Shown here: piece after piece, positions 1 to 10,593 of the stretch | How the letters are laid out: each line of letters starts with the position of its first letter | Position numbering within the stretch: the stretch's first letter is position 1 | Source of the DNA: Apodospora peruviana | Taxonomy: Eukaryota > Ascomycota > Sordariomycetes > Sordariales > Lasiosphaeriaceae | Length of the DNA: 64,000 nt | NCBI GenBank assembly: GCA_033439685.1 | Contig: JAUEDM010000006.1 | Coordinates: forward strand, 3,100,001 to 3,164,000 | Direction of reading: 5' to 3' | Translations under genes and position numbers: made by a program | The notes under the pieces: model-generated | What the model was told of the DNA's origin: nothing | The model's input: only the letters and a program-made list of their open reading frames with translations | The model's database searches: none

Positions 1-1
1 G

Positions 2-1678
2 GGCAGGTGCATCGGCATGTCCGGTCGCGAGGTGCCCAAGGTGGTTCTCACCGGAGACAGCGCCGGCGGGACTCTGGCGACGTCCACGACGCTGATGATC
101 GTCGAAAGCAGCATATCTTCGTCGTCTCCTCGGCGCTCCACGCCTCCTCTGCCCATCCCCGACGGGCTCATCGTCTTCTACCCGGCGCTGGACATGAATA
201 TTGGCAGCTGGATGTCGGACGAGCAGATGGCGCTGATTAAAGATCGCCGGATGCGCGGTACCAACAAGCGCATCATCCGGCGCAAGACGATGCAGTACAA
301 TGATTTGGTCGGCACGCCGCACCAGTCGGACGACGAGGACGATTCCAGAGAGACGATTTCGGCATCGAAATCTAGCTTGGAGTCGGCAACAGAGTCGTCG
401 CCTGATAATGTTGGTGGCAGTGGTGGTGCAGCGCCGGAATACGCCCATTCGGGCCCGTCGACGTGGTCCAAGACGGCGAAAGAGCAGCAGGTTGGGGATC
501 AGAGTGATCAGCCTCCTGCTACCACTACCGTGCAAAAACAACAACAGCGTCCTCGAACAACCACCATCACAGCCCCCGAAAAGTCAACATCCCACCACCC
601 CGAGCCGATGCGCACAAGACTAGCCATGTCCTCCATGATCTCCTACTTCAACGATCGCGTCCTGACGCCCGAGATGATGCGCGCCATGATTATTTTGTAC
701 GTTGGCCCGCACAACCGACCAGATTTTAGTAGGGACTATCTACTCTCGCCAATCCTCGCGCCTGACGTTCTGCTCGCCCGGTTTCCGAAAACCTATTTCC
801 TGACGGGCGAACGCGATCCTTTGGTCGACGACACGGTTGTTTTCGCTGGCCGGCTGCGGCGCGTGAAAGCCGCGCAGATGGCCAGCGGGGGGAAACGCTT
901 CGAGTATAGGGATGAGGACGCGCAGACGGAAGGTTTCAACGAAAAAGATATCGCCGAGGTGGCGCTGATTCCTGGTATTTCGCACGGGTTTCTGCAGTTC
1001 CCTGCCATCTACCCGCCTGCGTGGGGGCTGATTGATCGGATTTCAGCCTGGATTGAGGATGTTTTCCATGATGCTGCTGAGCAAGCTAGAAGGGAAAGGG
1101 ATTTAAGGGAGAAGATCAGGAGGGGGAAGGTTACTGTCAATGGTGACGATAGAAGTGGGGAGCAACAACGGCAGCAGACAGGTGGAGATAGGGTAAATGA
1201 CGAAGAAGACAAAAGGCGGCATCACAAGAGGCAGGAGTCAGCGACTAGTACAGACGAGGACAGACCGCTGGAGATGATGAGGATGACCAGAGGGCGATCG
1301 TCGACGTTGACCAAGAAGGATGTTATTGCGGCGGTAGAGAAGAAGCAGCAACAACAAAATGGTGAGAATGGTGGTGGCCAGCATGCGGAGGATCTCCCAG
1401 AGGAACAAGGTGGTCGGGGTGAGGAAGAGGACGACGAGCAGGACGGCGAGCCTTATACCAATGGAACCAATGGAGTGAACGGGACTGGAGAGAACAATAG
1501 TAGTAGTAGCAGCAGCACCGAACGGCAGAGGGGAGGGAAGAGAGGAGGACTTCGACGGGGCAGGAAGAAGAACGGCGACAAGAGTCTTGTCAAGCTGGCA
1601 AGTTCGGACGATTTGTTGGGCAGGAGGATGCATGGGCTTGCTGGGGGGTTGACGGGGTTGCCTAAGGATGCGGAATAA
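2..1678 (+). CDS. Hormone-sensitive-lipase-like alpha/beta hydrolase, 3' part only
   Basis: The reading frame is open from base 2, so the gene begins upstream and only its C-terminal part is here; the ATG at 17 is internal. The family (alpha/beta hydrolase fold 3, HSL-like) hydrolyses acylglycerol or steryl esters. The nucleophile elbow GDSAGG lies at about bases 53-70. The acid residue is probably in ERDPLVDD (about 808-831) and the catalytic His in PGISHGF (about 973-993). Between the elbow and the C-terminal core sits a low-complexity insert of roughly 110 residues (about bases 300-620), rich in Ser, Glu and Gln. After the catalytic core there is a long charged, probably disordered tail (about 1090-1675). 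Family assignment is firm; substrate is inferred. Confidence 0.85.
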   Translation, partial: GRCIGMSGREVPKVVLTGDSAGGTLATSTTLMIVESSISSSSPRRSTPPLPIPDGLIVFYPALDMNIGSWMSDEQMALIKDRRMRGTNKRIIRRKTMQYNDLVGTPHQSDDEDDSRETISASKSSLESATESSPDNVGGSGGAAPEYAHSGPSTWSKTAKEQQVGDQSDQPPATTTVQKQQQRPRTTTITAPEKSTSHHPEPMRTRLAMSSMISYFNDRVLTPEMMRAMIILYVGPHNRPDFSRDYLLSPILAPDVLLARFPKTYFLTGERDPLVDDTVVFAGRLRRVKAAQMASGGKRFEYRDEDAQTEGFNEKDIAEVALIPGISHGFLQFPAIYPPAWGLIDRISAWIEDVFHDAAEQARRERDLREKIRRGKVTVNGDDRSGEQQRQQTGGDRVNDEEDKRRHHKRQESATSTDEDRPLEMMRMTRGRSSTLTKKDVIAAVEKKQQQQNGENGGGQHAEDLPEEQGGRGEEEDDEQDGEPYTNGTNGVNGTGENNSSSSSSTERQRGGKRGGLRRGRKKNGDKSLVKLASSDDLLGRRMHGLAGGLTGLPKDAE

Positions 1679-1844
1679 GGCAGATATTTTATCGGTAGTT
1701 GTGACATATACCAGTGTAGGGACAGAAGGAAACGTGGTGATGTTGATGAAAAGGATCAGTCATGGGTTTGAGATACTATAACTCAACCCCCTTCCCTTCC
1801 GCTGCTCATATGAAGTGGACTACCCACTGGCACGCAACTCTCTC

Positions 1845-1958
1845 ACATACGACCGACCATCGGCGCTGGATAACCCCTCTCTATTAAATAAACTAGTAAA
1901 CCCCAAATCATCAGTAGTTAAGCAAGGTGACGACCAGCGAATCCCTGGTCTCGTATGT
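1845..1958 (+). pseudogene. 5S rRNA-like sequence, probably a degenerate 5S copy
   Basis: The 114-base segment starts ACATACGACC and ends TCGTATGT; these ends pair perfectly over 8 bp (ACATACGA with TCGTATGT), as in helix I of 5S rRNA. The 3' half contains AGTAGTTAAGC followed by GGTGACGACCAGCGAATCCC (about 1913-1945), which closely resembles the conserved fungal 5S sequence around the TFIIIA/box C region. A CGCTGGATAAC stretch near 1864 resembles the 5' domain. The middle third is AT-rich and has lost the conserved loop sequence. T-rich runs follow at about 1959-1978, as at Pol III terminators. Dispersed 5S genes and pseudogenes are known in Pezizomycotina. I favour a pseudogene, but a divergent functional 5S gene is not excluded. 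Confidence 0.6.
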
Positions 1959-2379
1959 CTTCTTTTCTTCTTTTTTCAGGCCATATTTGGTTTCTCTTTT
2001 TCTCGTCCAACATGACAACTTGGTTCGTCTAATTCTCTCTTTTTGTGCTAGTTAATACGTTGTTAATCCACATACCGGTAATCGTGTCACCTTCAGAAAC
2101 GAGTGTCTCAACTACAACATATTGCAAATTTCCCTCAGTCCATTAGGTAACTAATTATTTCGATCCAAGGCCCACCACGGCAAATACTAGAGTGTCATTA
2201 AAGTATGTCCAAAATAATGACAAAAAGTCCAAACAAGGTGAGGTTATGATGTATTCTACTCTATACCGACCCCATTTCCACTATATGATGGTGATTTTGA
2301 TATCCAGATCACACAAAATAAATAACCTCCGTCTCGATATTGTAACGGGCCCCAAGAGAGACCAAGTCCACATATATTT

Positions 2380-2660
2380 TGACCGTTGAAAATCCCCAAA
2401 CGTAAGATCCACTCAATTGCAAGATCCATGGCTTGGCATGCTGAAGCCATTCGCAACTGGAAGGACTCATCGGCCACCCGAGCAACCACACAAACAAACT
2501 CGGTCAACTCCAATCGTCGTCACAAAAAAAAAAATCTTTCCCATTCAACAAATTTAGTCAACTTCCACATTCAACCATCCCCAACCACCAAGCGTTACTC
2601 CATCCCTCAACTGTCGAACATATTGAACGACTTGGCTAACTATCTATCATTATCCCACAA
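2380..2660. repeat. Dispersed repeat, copy A (partner at 40180-40345)
   Basis: Blocks here align with a second locus: ACCGTTGAAAATCCCC (about 2380), GGCTTGGCATGCTGAAGC with its following 20 bases (about 2431-2467), and CATATTGAACGACTTGGCTAAC (about 2619-2640). The partner near 40.2-40.3 kb has the same blocks in the same order and orientation, with a shorter spacer between the second and third. Many differences are transitions. The element class is unknown; a decayed solo LTR or MITE is possible. Confidence 0.5.
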
Positions 2661-2717
2661 AAAGAAGAAGAAACCCATCCTCCTTATCAAAAACACAGAC
2701 AACTGGACAAACGTCCC

Positions 2718-4046
2718 TTAATACCCCCTGACGACCTTCCTTCCAGCAAAATATCCATACACGACCATCTTGACAAAAGGGTGCAGCACCCCCGGCGCAT
2801 GTTTGTTAACATGCATCGCCGTGGTCTTGGCGATCACGGACCCAGGCGAGCCGGGCGTAAACATCCACGCCAACCGCAACTCGTCCGTCAGCTTGGCCAC
2901 CTTGGCTGCCCTTGGAAACATCTCCGCCTCATAGGCCCTCACGGCGCCGTCCAGTTCCCCTTCTTTGGCGCCGATGATTGCCTGGGCGAGCTTCATCGCG
3001 TCCTCGAGACCAACGTTGACGCCCTCGCCCGCAAAGGGCGTCATCAAGTGCGCCGCATCCCCAATCAGCGTCGCGCCCGGTTTATGGTCCCATGTAAACC
3101 CGATGGGCAGCTGAAACAGAGTCCTGGGAACGCATTGTGCTGTAGCCTTCTGGATTGCTTCTCTCAGAATGGGGTGCCAGTCCGCAAACGGACCTCCCTC
3201 GGAGATGAGTGAGGAGCGGGTTAGGTTAGCGTCGTCGGGGTGAAACCATTTCTCGGAAGTCGTCCAGTTGTGCGGATCTTTTTGAGTCGTCTGTGCGTAG
3301 ACGTTTATCGAGCCATCGCCCATTTGTTGGACGGCCAGGAACTTGCCCGTCGAATAAGCAAACATGTTTCCCCGGTTAACGGCGCGGTAGACTTCTGGAG
3401 AAGTCTTTTCTGCGTCCGGGATGGAAAGGTGGATGAGGCCTATGCCGGCGAAGGTCGGGATGACTGACGATAAAAAGGAGGAGCGAACTTTGGACCAGGC
3501 GCCGTCTGCGCCCACCACCAAGTCGAAACCGGTTTCTGTTTGACCGGAATCGAATTCCAGTACAGGTTTGTTGGAAGAAGGAGAGGAGGAAAGACGTTTG
3601 AGCCGCATGTTCCACCGGATTGTGTCAGGAGGCAAAGACTCAAGAAGTAACTTGCGGAGCTCGAACCGGTCGATCTCGGGGCGCTGGCCGGCAATCTGTT
3701 TCGCCACGCCGCCGCCGCCGCCGCCAACGGGGGTTGTGCTGTTGTCATGTTTGGTTGACGTGGGCTCGACTTTGAGGTAGACGCGCAGGTCCTTGTCGGT
3801 GATTTGCAGCGCGTCGCCGTCGTACCGGGCTTTCTCGAGGAACTTTTCGAACAGCCCGGCTTGCTTCAGGGCGGCCAGGCCGGTGGGTGGATGCAGGTCC
3901 AAAGTGCCGCCTTGTGAGCGGTAGTTGGGCGAGGCGTCGGCCTCGAATATGACGACGGGGATGTTGGCTAGGTGAAGCAGGCGCGCGAGCATGGTCCCTG
4001 TAGGGCCGGCGCCGATGATGGCTACTCTTGGGGGCGTCATTGTCAT
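2718..4046 (-). CDS. FAD-dependent monooxygenase, TetX-like (FAD_binding_3 family)
   Basis: This intronless 442-residue protein is a group A flavoprotein monooxygenase that would use NAD(P)H and O2 to hydroxylate a small organic substrate. Seen: the N-terminal Rossmann motif AIIGAGPTGTMLARLL (about residues 9-24), the acidic residue closing the ADP-binding fold (VVIFEAD), the middle motif VVGADGAWSKVRS (DG motif), and the C-terminal FAD motif LIGDAAHLMTPFAGEGVN. The N-terminus is cytosolic with no signal peptide, and there is no C-terminal membrane helix. A Gly run of about 7 residues near residue 110 is encoded by GCC repeats on the plus strand. The closest family by motif and length is TetX/PHBH-like; in fungi these often act in secondary or aromatic metabolism. 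There is no backbone gene nearby, so the substrate is unknown. Confidence 0.85.
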   Translation of the reverse strand: MTMTPPRVAIIGAGPTGTMLARLLHLANIPVVIFEADASPNYRSQGGTLDLHPPTGLAALKQAGLFEKFLEKARYDGDALQITDKDLRVYLKVEPTSTKHDNSTTPVGGGGGGVAKQIAGQRPEIDRFELRKLLLESLPPDTIRWNMRLKRLSSSPSSNKPVLEFDSGQTETGFDLVVGADGAWSKVRSSFLSSVIPTFAGIGLIHLSIPDAEKTSPEVYRAVNRGNMFAYSTGKFLAVQQMGDGSINVYAQTTQKDPHNWTTSEKWFHPDDANLTRSSLISEGGPFADWHPILREAIQKATAQCVPRTLFQLPIGFTWDHKPGATLIGDAAHLMTPFAGEGVNVGLEDAMKLAQAIIGAKEGELDGAVRAYEAEMFPRAAKVAKLTDELRLAWMFTPGSPGSVIAKTTAMHVNKHAPGVLHPFVKMVVYGYFAGRKVVRGY

Positions 4047-5014
4047 GGCTCGATGGTATTGTGTACTGTGAGTTTAGAAGGGATCTTTTAAGGCTGGTTC
4101 AGCTTGTGTTGACGTATAAATAATCAGGTTGACAAAGACAAGAACTTCCCGGTGGTGCCAAGGCCATCCCTTTTATATCTTTTTTATCCATCATCTACAA
4201 CGCGTACAACCCTCTGTCCAGTTTTGCGATTTGATGTGAAGCGAAGTGTTGCATGCGTCGTTCAGATTGCGTATTCAGTGGCTGTGTTGGGGGTGTAAAT
4301 GCGGCGTCGGGGAGGGTCGCACAATGAAAAACGATAGCGAGCTGATGGAACGAACCTCGGAGCCGACCGGCAACCGGCAACACCGTTCGGTCGAAGTCGG
4401 TGGGAATCCCGGAAATCGTGGGAATGACCGACATATCTCCTCACAGTCAGTCCGAGTCTGCTCGCTTACGCATATGAAAATAGCTAAGGCAATGAGCCTG
4501 CTGTCCATTGGGTCCGCCTTGGCAAGTGGTATGTAAGTGACCCCCTGTCCGGAATACATCTGGCGGTACGGGGTCCATATCTCCATGCTTGCATTGCTTC
4601 CAGGGGCACACGTGGAGCGGCTCCACGCCGTATAGGGCCGCCTGCAATGTTTGAAACGAATCCGAATATAAACCAATGATTGTTGATTTTTCTTTCTTTT
4701 CGGGTATTTTCAAATTCGGCGAAAATAGAATCTGCACAGCAAGCGAGAAAGATACTTGATATCCATTACGCCTCAAGGCGCAGTCTCCTGACCCAATGTA
4801 TTAAGAGTTAAATCAACCAAGGGTACATGTAGTGTTGTCCCCTTGACATCGATACAAAATGACAACATTATCAGAAGAAGTAGAAAAGAATTATGTCCGA
4901 CGAAGTAATTAACCCCAGCTCGCTCCAAAACAACCACCAAAGGCTCAACTTTTCTCCAAGTCTCTCTCCCCCCTCCCTCTCTCTCATATCTCCTCAACAC
5001 CCATGACCTCTAAC
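4047..5014. other. Intergenic region, no gene recognised
   Basis: This is a 0.97 kb stretch upstream of the monooxygenase and downstream of the GPI-protein gene, both on the minus strand. It holds an AT-rich TATAAATAA at about 4117 and short overlapping ORFs on both strands without family resemblance. I see no repeat or RNA gene. Confidence 0.5.
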
Positions 5015-5530
5015 CTAGAGAGCAATACCGGCAGCGATGGCAAGACCAAGCACAACGATCCCAAACTCGGACCGGCTCGCCCCGCTGCTGTTGGTCGGCG
5101 ACGAAGTGGCGCCCGTGGTCGTCTTGGACGGCGTGGTCTCCTTGGCTGTGGTGTGCGTCGTGGTCTTGTCCGTGGTGAGCGTGTATGAGTAGGCCGAGCT
5201 GTGCTTGGTGATGGTGGTATGATTGTAGTACACCGAGGTGTCGACGCTGGGGTAGGGTGCTGCCATTGAGGTCGAGATCGAGGTGTACGTCGTGTTGGCA
5301 GTGATAGGGGCGACATAGGTGGACATGGTCGTCGAGGTTGAGGTAGCGACGAAGGTGGACATGGTATTAGTCCAGGTCGACCAGGTCGACGTGGCGACGC
5401 TGGGAACGACCCATTCCGACGACCAGTATCCCCCTGGGGAGCCGCTTTCCTTGTCGTCGATTCCCTCTCCGCTGGCCGCCGCGAGGCTCGCCGCGAAGGC
5501 GGAAACGATGATAGAGGCCTTGAGTTGCAT
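5015..5530 (-). CDS. Small Ser/Thr-rich GPI-anchored cell-wall protein
   Basis: This model encodes 171 residues. I start at the ATG at 5530 because it opens a classic signal peptide (MQLKASIIVSAFAASLAAAS); an upstream in-frame ATG would bury it 24 residues in. The mature part is dominated by Thr and Ser (TSTSTTMST, TTTHTTAKETTPSKTTTG), with a few Trp/Tyr near the N-terminus and N-glycosylation sites such as NTT and NHT. The C-terminus has an omega-like small-residue stretch (NSSGASRS) followed by a hydrophobic tail (FGIVVLGLAIAAGIAL), the pattern for GPI attachment. It is probably an O-mannosylated wall or plasma-membrane protein. No enzymatic domain is seen. Confidence 0.75.
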   Translation of the reverse strand: MQLKASIIVSAFAASLAAASGEGIDDKESGSPGGYWSSEWVVPSVATSTWSTWTNTMSTFVATSTSTTMSTYVAPITANTTYTSISTSMAAPYPSVDTSVYYNHTTITKHSSAYSYTLTTDKTTTHTTAKETTPSKTTTGATSSPTNSSGASRSEFGIVVLGLAIAAGIAL

Positions 5531-7261
5531 CTTGAATGATATTAAACGACAACGACTTGTTGGAGATGTGAGGAACACAAGTTTCTTGTTGTCTGAAAAC
5601 AAGGAAAATTAAAAAGGTGCGAGAAAGAGAGAGAGACGTGGACTGATTGAAGAAACTCGTTGTTCAAGACTGGCACGCTGCCCCTTATAAAGACACAGGA
5701 GGATAACGCGTGTCTCCCGGGATACCCAAGCCAGCTGATTTGTCAAAGAATAGGGTGCCCATTTTCGAGGAGAGACACTGTGGCGTCTCAATGTCTCTCG
5801 CTATGCAGACAGGCTCGGTCTCCCCAAAGGCTTCCAGCCTCAGAAATGCGTGGTCGAAAGGCGGAATCGGACAGCAGAGAGGTTGATCACCACGCCTCTC
5901 GCAAATTGGACACAACTAGTGTAATTGGATGCGGAAGAAAACTGAGTGTGACGAAAGCCATGTCTACAGCTTCTTTTTCGTGTGCAGGGTCTTGTTGTAA
6001 ATGTGGAACGAACCAGAATACGTAGGCGCCCGTCGTCGTAAGGGTATCTCATCGGCGGACCTTTCTTTTTGCAACTCTGCAGAGGTCCGCGAGATGATGT
6101 TGTGTCACCGCAGAGAAAACATCCCGATTAAATTCAAGCCACAGCCGCAGTTCCCCCTTGCAGCCCGAGATGGATGTCTGCCAGTTTTGGGGGGAAAGGT
6201 GAGGGCCGAGGTGTGTGACTGAAGGAGCATCGACAACACAGAGAGAGAGAGAGTGAGAGAGAGACGAAAGGGCCGATTTGCGGTTGTTGATCACTGTTGA
6301 TGAACTGGACTTCCAGTGCACGGAAAATAAAAACATCACGGGCAATGGCATGCTGCATGTCAACAGCCTTCGAGAGTCGACTTGGATGAATAAGAAATGG
6401 ATAAGAACTGGAATGCTGGGCTCGTTATCTGCTGTCCCGCAAGATCAGATAAGCTTCGCCCAAGATGAGGTTCCTGCTTTTTCAAAGTTTCAACATTGGG
6501 TGCAGGTGTGGCTATGATGCTCCACGAGCCACATCACCGCCGAGGGTTGCAACTGCTGTGGCACGAACTAGAGCTTCTCGGAATTTGAGATGAACGTGGA
6601 AAGAGGACGAGTTGGATATATCCGTAATGATTGAGCAATGACATCATTAATAGTAAAAAGTGCAAAATCATATGGTAAGGTTTATCTCAAGTCGGGTTCA
6701 ATCCTCAGTTCATTTTATCTTATTTAATGATGAGATGAAATGGACTTCCCCGACCTCGATTATTTTGTAGCCGTGGTTTTTGAGGTTGAGCTGGGGTCTG
6801 TACGGGGCCCCAAGGTGGCTGGTGCCCCTGTCCTTGCATGCTTCGCACTCTTTGGGCCAAGCGCAATCTGGCCCTGTGGCGGTGGTGGGTACGAGACTGG
6901 CAGATGAACCCGTAACTGAACCCGGACCGTCACTGAACCTCCGCCTCCGCAAACTGACGAAGGCGCTTCGCACCGCCAAAAGAGACGACAATTTCATCGT
7001 GTCGAGCTGGCCTCTGATAGCCAGCATCACTGCGGCTTTGAGATCTGCCCCCTCCAAGACCGGAGAAGCGCCCGGCACTCCGACCGAAACAAGACACCAT
7101 TTTCGTCTGGCCATCTGCGCCCGAAGCTCATCCTCCATCCCGACGCAAAACCACTAGCACACGAACAAGACACGCCCGACTGACGGCTGGCCGAGGTGCG
7201 GTTGCGTGCGCGTGCGCATCCGCGTTACCAGAGAAGAGACTCTCCTCGAGCCGCAACCGAG
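5531..7261. other. Divergent intergenic region between GPI-protein gene and BUD6
   Basis: This 1.7 kb region probably carries both promoters. A TTATAAAG sequence at about 5688-5695 lies some 160 bp upstream of the GPI-protein start and could be its TATA element. A short GA-rich microsatellite lies at about 6239-6265. An ORF at 6710-7138 on the minus strand has no recognisable domain and is not called. Confidence 0.5.
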
Positions 7262-10200
7262 ATGAACGCCCCGGGTCCTTCACGCTCCATGCAGCGACGC
7301 TCGCCGGGAGCCGAGCCCGGCCCGCCTCCCAACATTCCATTGCGTTCCATATCCCCGGCCGTCGGCGTCGGCACCAACAGCGGCGTCGCTCCTCGTTCGT
7401 CCAACGCTTCAGCTCGGTCGGGCCTCGGTCCTGGCGGAAGCGTAGGTGGAAGCACGGGTGGAAGAGAGCGACGGAACAACGTGAGTGCACATCTTCCGGT
7501 TTCCCATTTTCACTACAGCCATTTCGCCCATGTTCCGGTTCTGGTTCCGCGTCCCGTTTGTCGGCAGCCTTGCGTTTCTGATGCATGTCCCGATCCGGCC
7601 GGCAACTTCATGCGTTCCCTTGTCTGGCATGCGTTTGCCTAATCTTTATCGTCACAACTCTCATGTTCTTTCTTACACCCATGTCATCTTGTTCTCCATA
7701 ATCCTCATCCTACAGCCATCGCGTGTTTGTCTCATTGCTGACCATGGCGTCATCCAAAAAGTCGTCGGGCAGCAGCTCCTCGAACGTCCCGTTATCCCAG
7801 ATCGAGAAGAGCGTAACGCACCTCCTCGTCGCGACGAAACAGCTCCTCGAGACCCTGACGCAATGGTCACGCGGAAATGCGACCGACACCCAGGTGTCGG
7901 ATGTCTACGTAAAGTTGGGTTACGAGTTCAATATGGCGTGTCGAGCATTTACCGCGATCAACGTCGACACCTCCGACCTGGGCAACGTGCCAGAATTATT
8001 ACGAAATATCCTAGAGTCCACCCTGAGCCAGGAAGCCAGCGTCGAGAGCCTTGAGAAATACCTGCCCAGAATTCGCGACATTATAATAAACTTGCTGCAC
8101 GGTTTGAAAAGGAAGCAGCAGAAGCTCAGGCAGAAACAGGCAAGAGAGAGGGAAAATGGTGTTCCCGGCGATCCCAATACCGCCGCTGGCGACGGTCCGA
8201 ACCGGACAACGAGCACCAGCACGATGGGAAGCGTCAACTCCGGACTGACTACGCTTCTGAACGAGGGCATAGAGAACGGATATCGGCCGAGCTCCCAACG
8301 GGACGACTCGAGGAATAACATGAACTCTTCACCAACACGGCGACTTCAGCGGGATCAGTCGCGGGGCTCGATCAACTCGGAGCAGTCCAGCCTGTCGAGC
8401 AACACAATGCAGAACATCCCTGTCCTCCCCCCTTATCCAGGTGATGACATGGCAATGCCAACGGGTCCTTCAGCTGGTGATCTCACCAACCTGGACAACT
8501 TCCCACCTCCTCCACCGCCTCCCAAGGCATCGCAGCAAAGCGCCTTGGCGGCTCTGCAAAGAGGGGGCGATCTGGAGCGGAGGGCGTCTCGAAGATATTC
8601 GGCCTACCAAATCTCCAAGCACCTTGGTGCTCCAGGGGCGGGCATCCCCATGCTCCCGACACAAACCACACCGATACCGAACCGTGGCCGGGGCGAGGTC
8701 AGAGAATCGATGCGGGCGATGCAGGCGCGGGGGGACGCACGACATAACCGAAATGCTTCGAACCAGTCACGAAATGGTCCACTGGATGCTTCACCAGTCC
8801 GAGTTCCCAGTCGCGTCTCGGAGGAACCGGACGAAGGGCCTGCCGAGCTGCCAGCCCTCCCTAGGAAGGACAGCTACGCAGCCAAGACCCCAGACGACAA
8901 GTACAGTCAAACCAGCGCCACGTTGAATGGACCGCTAGCAGACGCATTACCTATTATGGGCAATGTTGAGGTGGACGAACCGAAACCGCCCAAGGTAGCA
9001 CCGCATAAGACTCCTTTGGCCGTCCGCCCGCCTACTCCCGACAAGCAACTGCCTAGCTCGTTTATGCTCGAGAACTCACCACCGCCGCCCACAAAAGAAT
9101 TAACGCTATTCCTACAGTACAGGTCTAAGGTCAAGAAGTTCGTGCTCTCCGATGGATATGACGAACTCTCGATTGGACGCCTGCAATTGGCATTTATCGA
9201 GAAGTTCTCGTGGAACACGCAGCAGAACGGCGCCGACCTACCAGAGATTTATATCCAGGATCCCGTGTCGGGTGTCCGCCACGAGCTTGAGGACCTGTCG
9301 GACATCAAGGACCGAACGGTTCTGGTGCTCAACGTGGAGGCCCTGGATGAAGTGAAGAAGCATATCGACGAGGGCCTCGGCTCGCTAAAGAAGATTGTGC
9401 AGGAGGTCAAGCAGAATGTCAACGACCAGAGCGCAGCGCTCCAGAGGGTATCGGAGCGGCAGCAAGAGACCGCCAAGGACGTCGCTCGACTGGCCGCCGC
9501 GCCGCCGACCATTATGACGCCGCCTGCCGACTCCCCGCGGTCGGGCACGACACCCGGCACCGTCACGCTGCGCAAGATGACCCCCGGCCAGCTCACCGAG
9601 ATCCAGAGCTTGAAGCGCGATCTGGCCGTGCTGCGACAGACGTACTCCAACTTCCAGTCCGAAGTAAACGGATCCATGACTGCGCTGCGAAACAAGGCCA
9701 ACAACGTCAAGGTCGCCGCCGCGAAAGTGTCGACCGAGGGAGACGGTAACTCGGGCAGTACCTATGTCATCAAGGGCCGCAAGCAGCTCAACACGGACAG
9801 CGACCGGCTCGTCAACAAGGTGGATGACCTGCAAGACCTGGTCGAGGACTTAAGGAAAGATGTGGTGCACCGCGGCGTGCGGCCCCTGCCTAGGCAGCTG
9901 GAGGCGGTCACCAAGGACATCACGCAGCTGACCAAGGAGCTGAAGAAGATGGAGGACTACATGAAGACAGAGAAGCCGATCTGGACCAAGATCTGGGAGA
10001 AGGAGCTCGAGGACGTGTGCCAGGGCCGCGACGAGCTGCGGGTGATGGAGGACTTGATGGTTGACTTGCGGGACGACTTGGAGAAGGCGTCGGAGACGTT
10101 TGCGCTGGTCGAGCAGGCGACCAAGGAGCAGATGAAGGATGCGGGCACTGGCGGCGCGGCGGCTACTGGGAGACAGTTTAGTAAAGGGCTGAACAGTTTG

Positions 10201-10593
10201 CTGTCGCGCAGCGATTCGCCGGCGGATCCGGGAATGGCGAAAGAGGGTGTCTTGGGTGAGGTCAGGGCGCTGCAGCCGAATCATGAGAACCGGCTGGAGG
10301 CGATTGAGCGGGCGGAGAAGTTGCGGCAGAAGGAGCTGGAGAGTCGGAGGGATAATCCGCTTACGAAGGAATTGACGAATTTTGTGGAAGAGGGAAAACT
10401 GAAGAAGAGCGGGGGGGTTGAGGAGGTTGAACGGGCGCGCAAGGCGAAGGATGATCGGATTCGGAAGGAGGTTTGGGAGAGGCAGAATGGGATTATTTCT
10501 GTTGCGGATGATGGGAATCCGGATGAGAGTGGTGAGCAGGATGGAGGTGCTGACGGCGGAGATGGGGCGGAGTCGCCTGTTGTTGGCGGTTAG
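7262..10593 (+). CDS. BUD6: Bud6/Aip3 actin-interacting polarity protein
   Basis: The homologue of yeast Bud6 binds actin and activates the formin Bni1 at the polarisome of hyphal tips and septa. The model has two exons: 7262-7480 (MNAPGPSRSMQRRS) and 7762-10593, joined in phase 0 by a GTGAGT donor, a GCTGAC branch-like site at about 7736 and an AAG acceptor at 7759-7761. This gives about 1,016 residues. The alternative is a 949-residue protein from the ATG at 7744. Conserved stretches are IEKSVTHLLVATKQLLETLTQWSRG, here cut short, at exon 2's start, and the AIP3 core from TLFLQYRSKVKKFVLSD (about 9100) through several coiled coils rich in Lys/Glu. A Pro run and Ser/Arg-rich disordered regions separate them. 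Family identity is firm; the first-exon splice is inferred. Confidence 0.88.

Larger units (their letters stand above)
1679..2717. other. Intergenic region with 5S-like sequence and dispersed repeat copy
   Basis: This 1.04 kb stretch separates the convergent lipase and monooxygenase genes. It holds the 5S rRNA-like sequence at 1845-1958 and copy A of a dispersed repeat at about 2380-2660. I see no credible protein-coding gene in it. Confidence 0.7.

Noticed and set aside
6710..7138. 142-codon minus-strand ORF upstream of BUD6
   Set aside because: No domain, composition like surrounding promoter DNA, and overlap with the likely BUD6 leader.
7744..7761. ATG at 7744 as the BUD6 start
   Set aside because: A GCTGAC branch-like site just upstream and an in-phase acceptor at 7761 favour splicing from the exon at 7262-7480; kept as the alternative.
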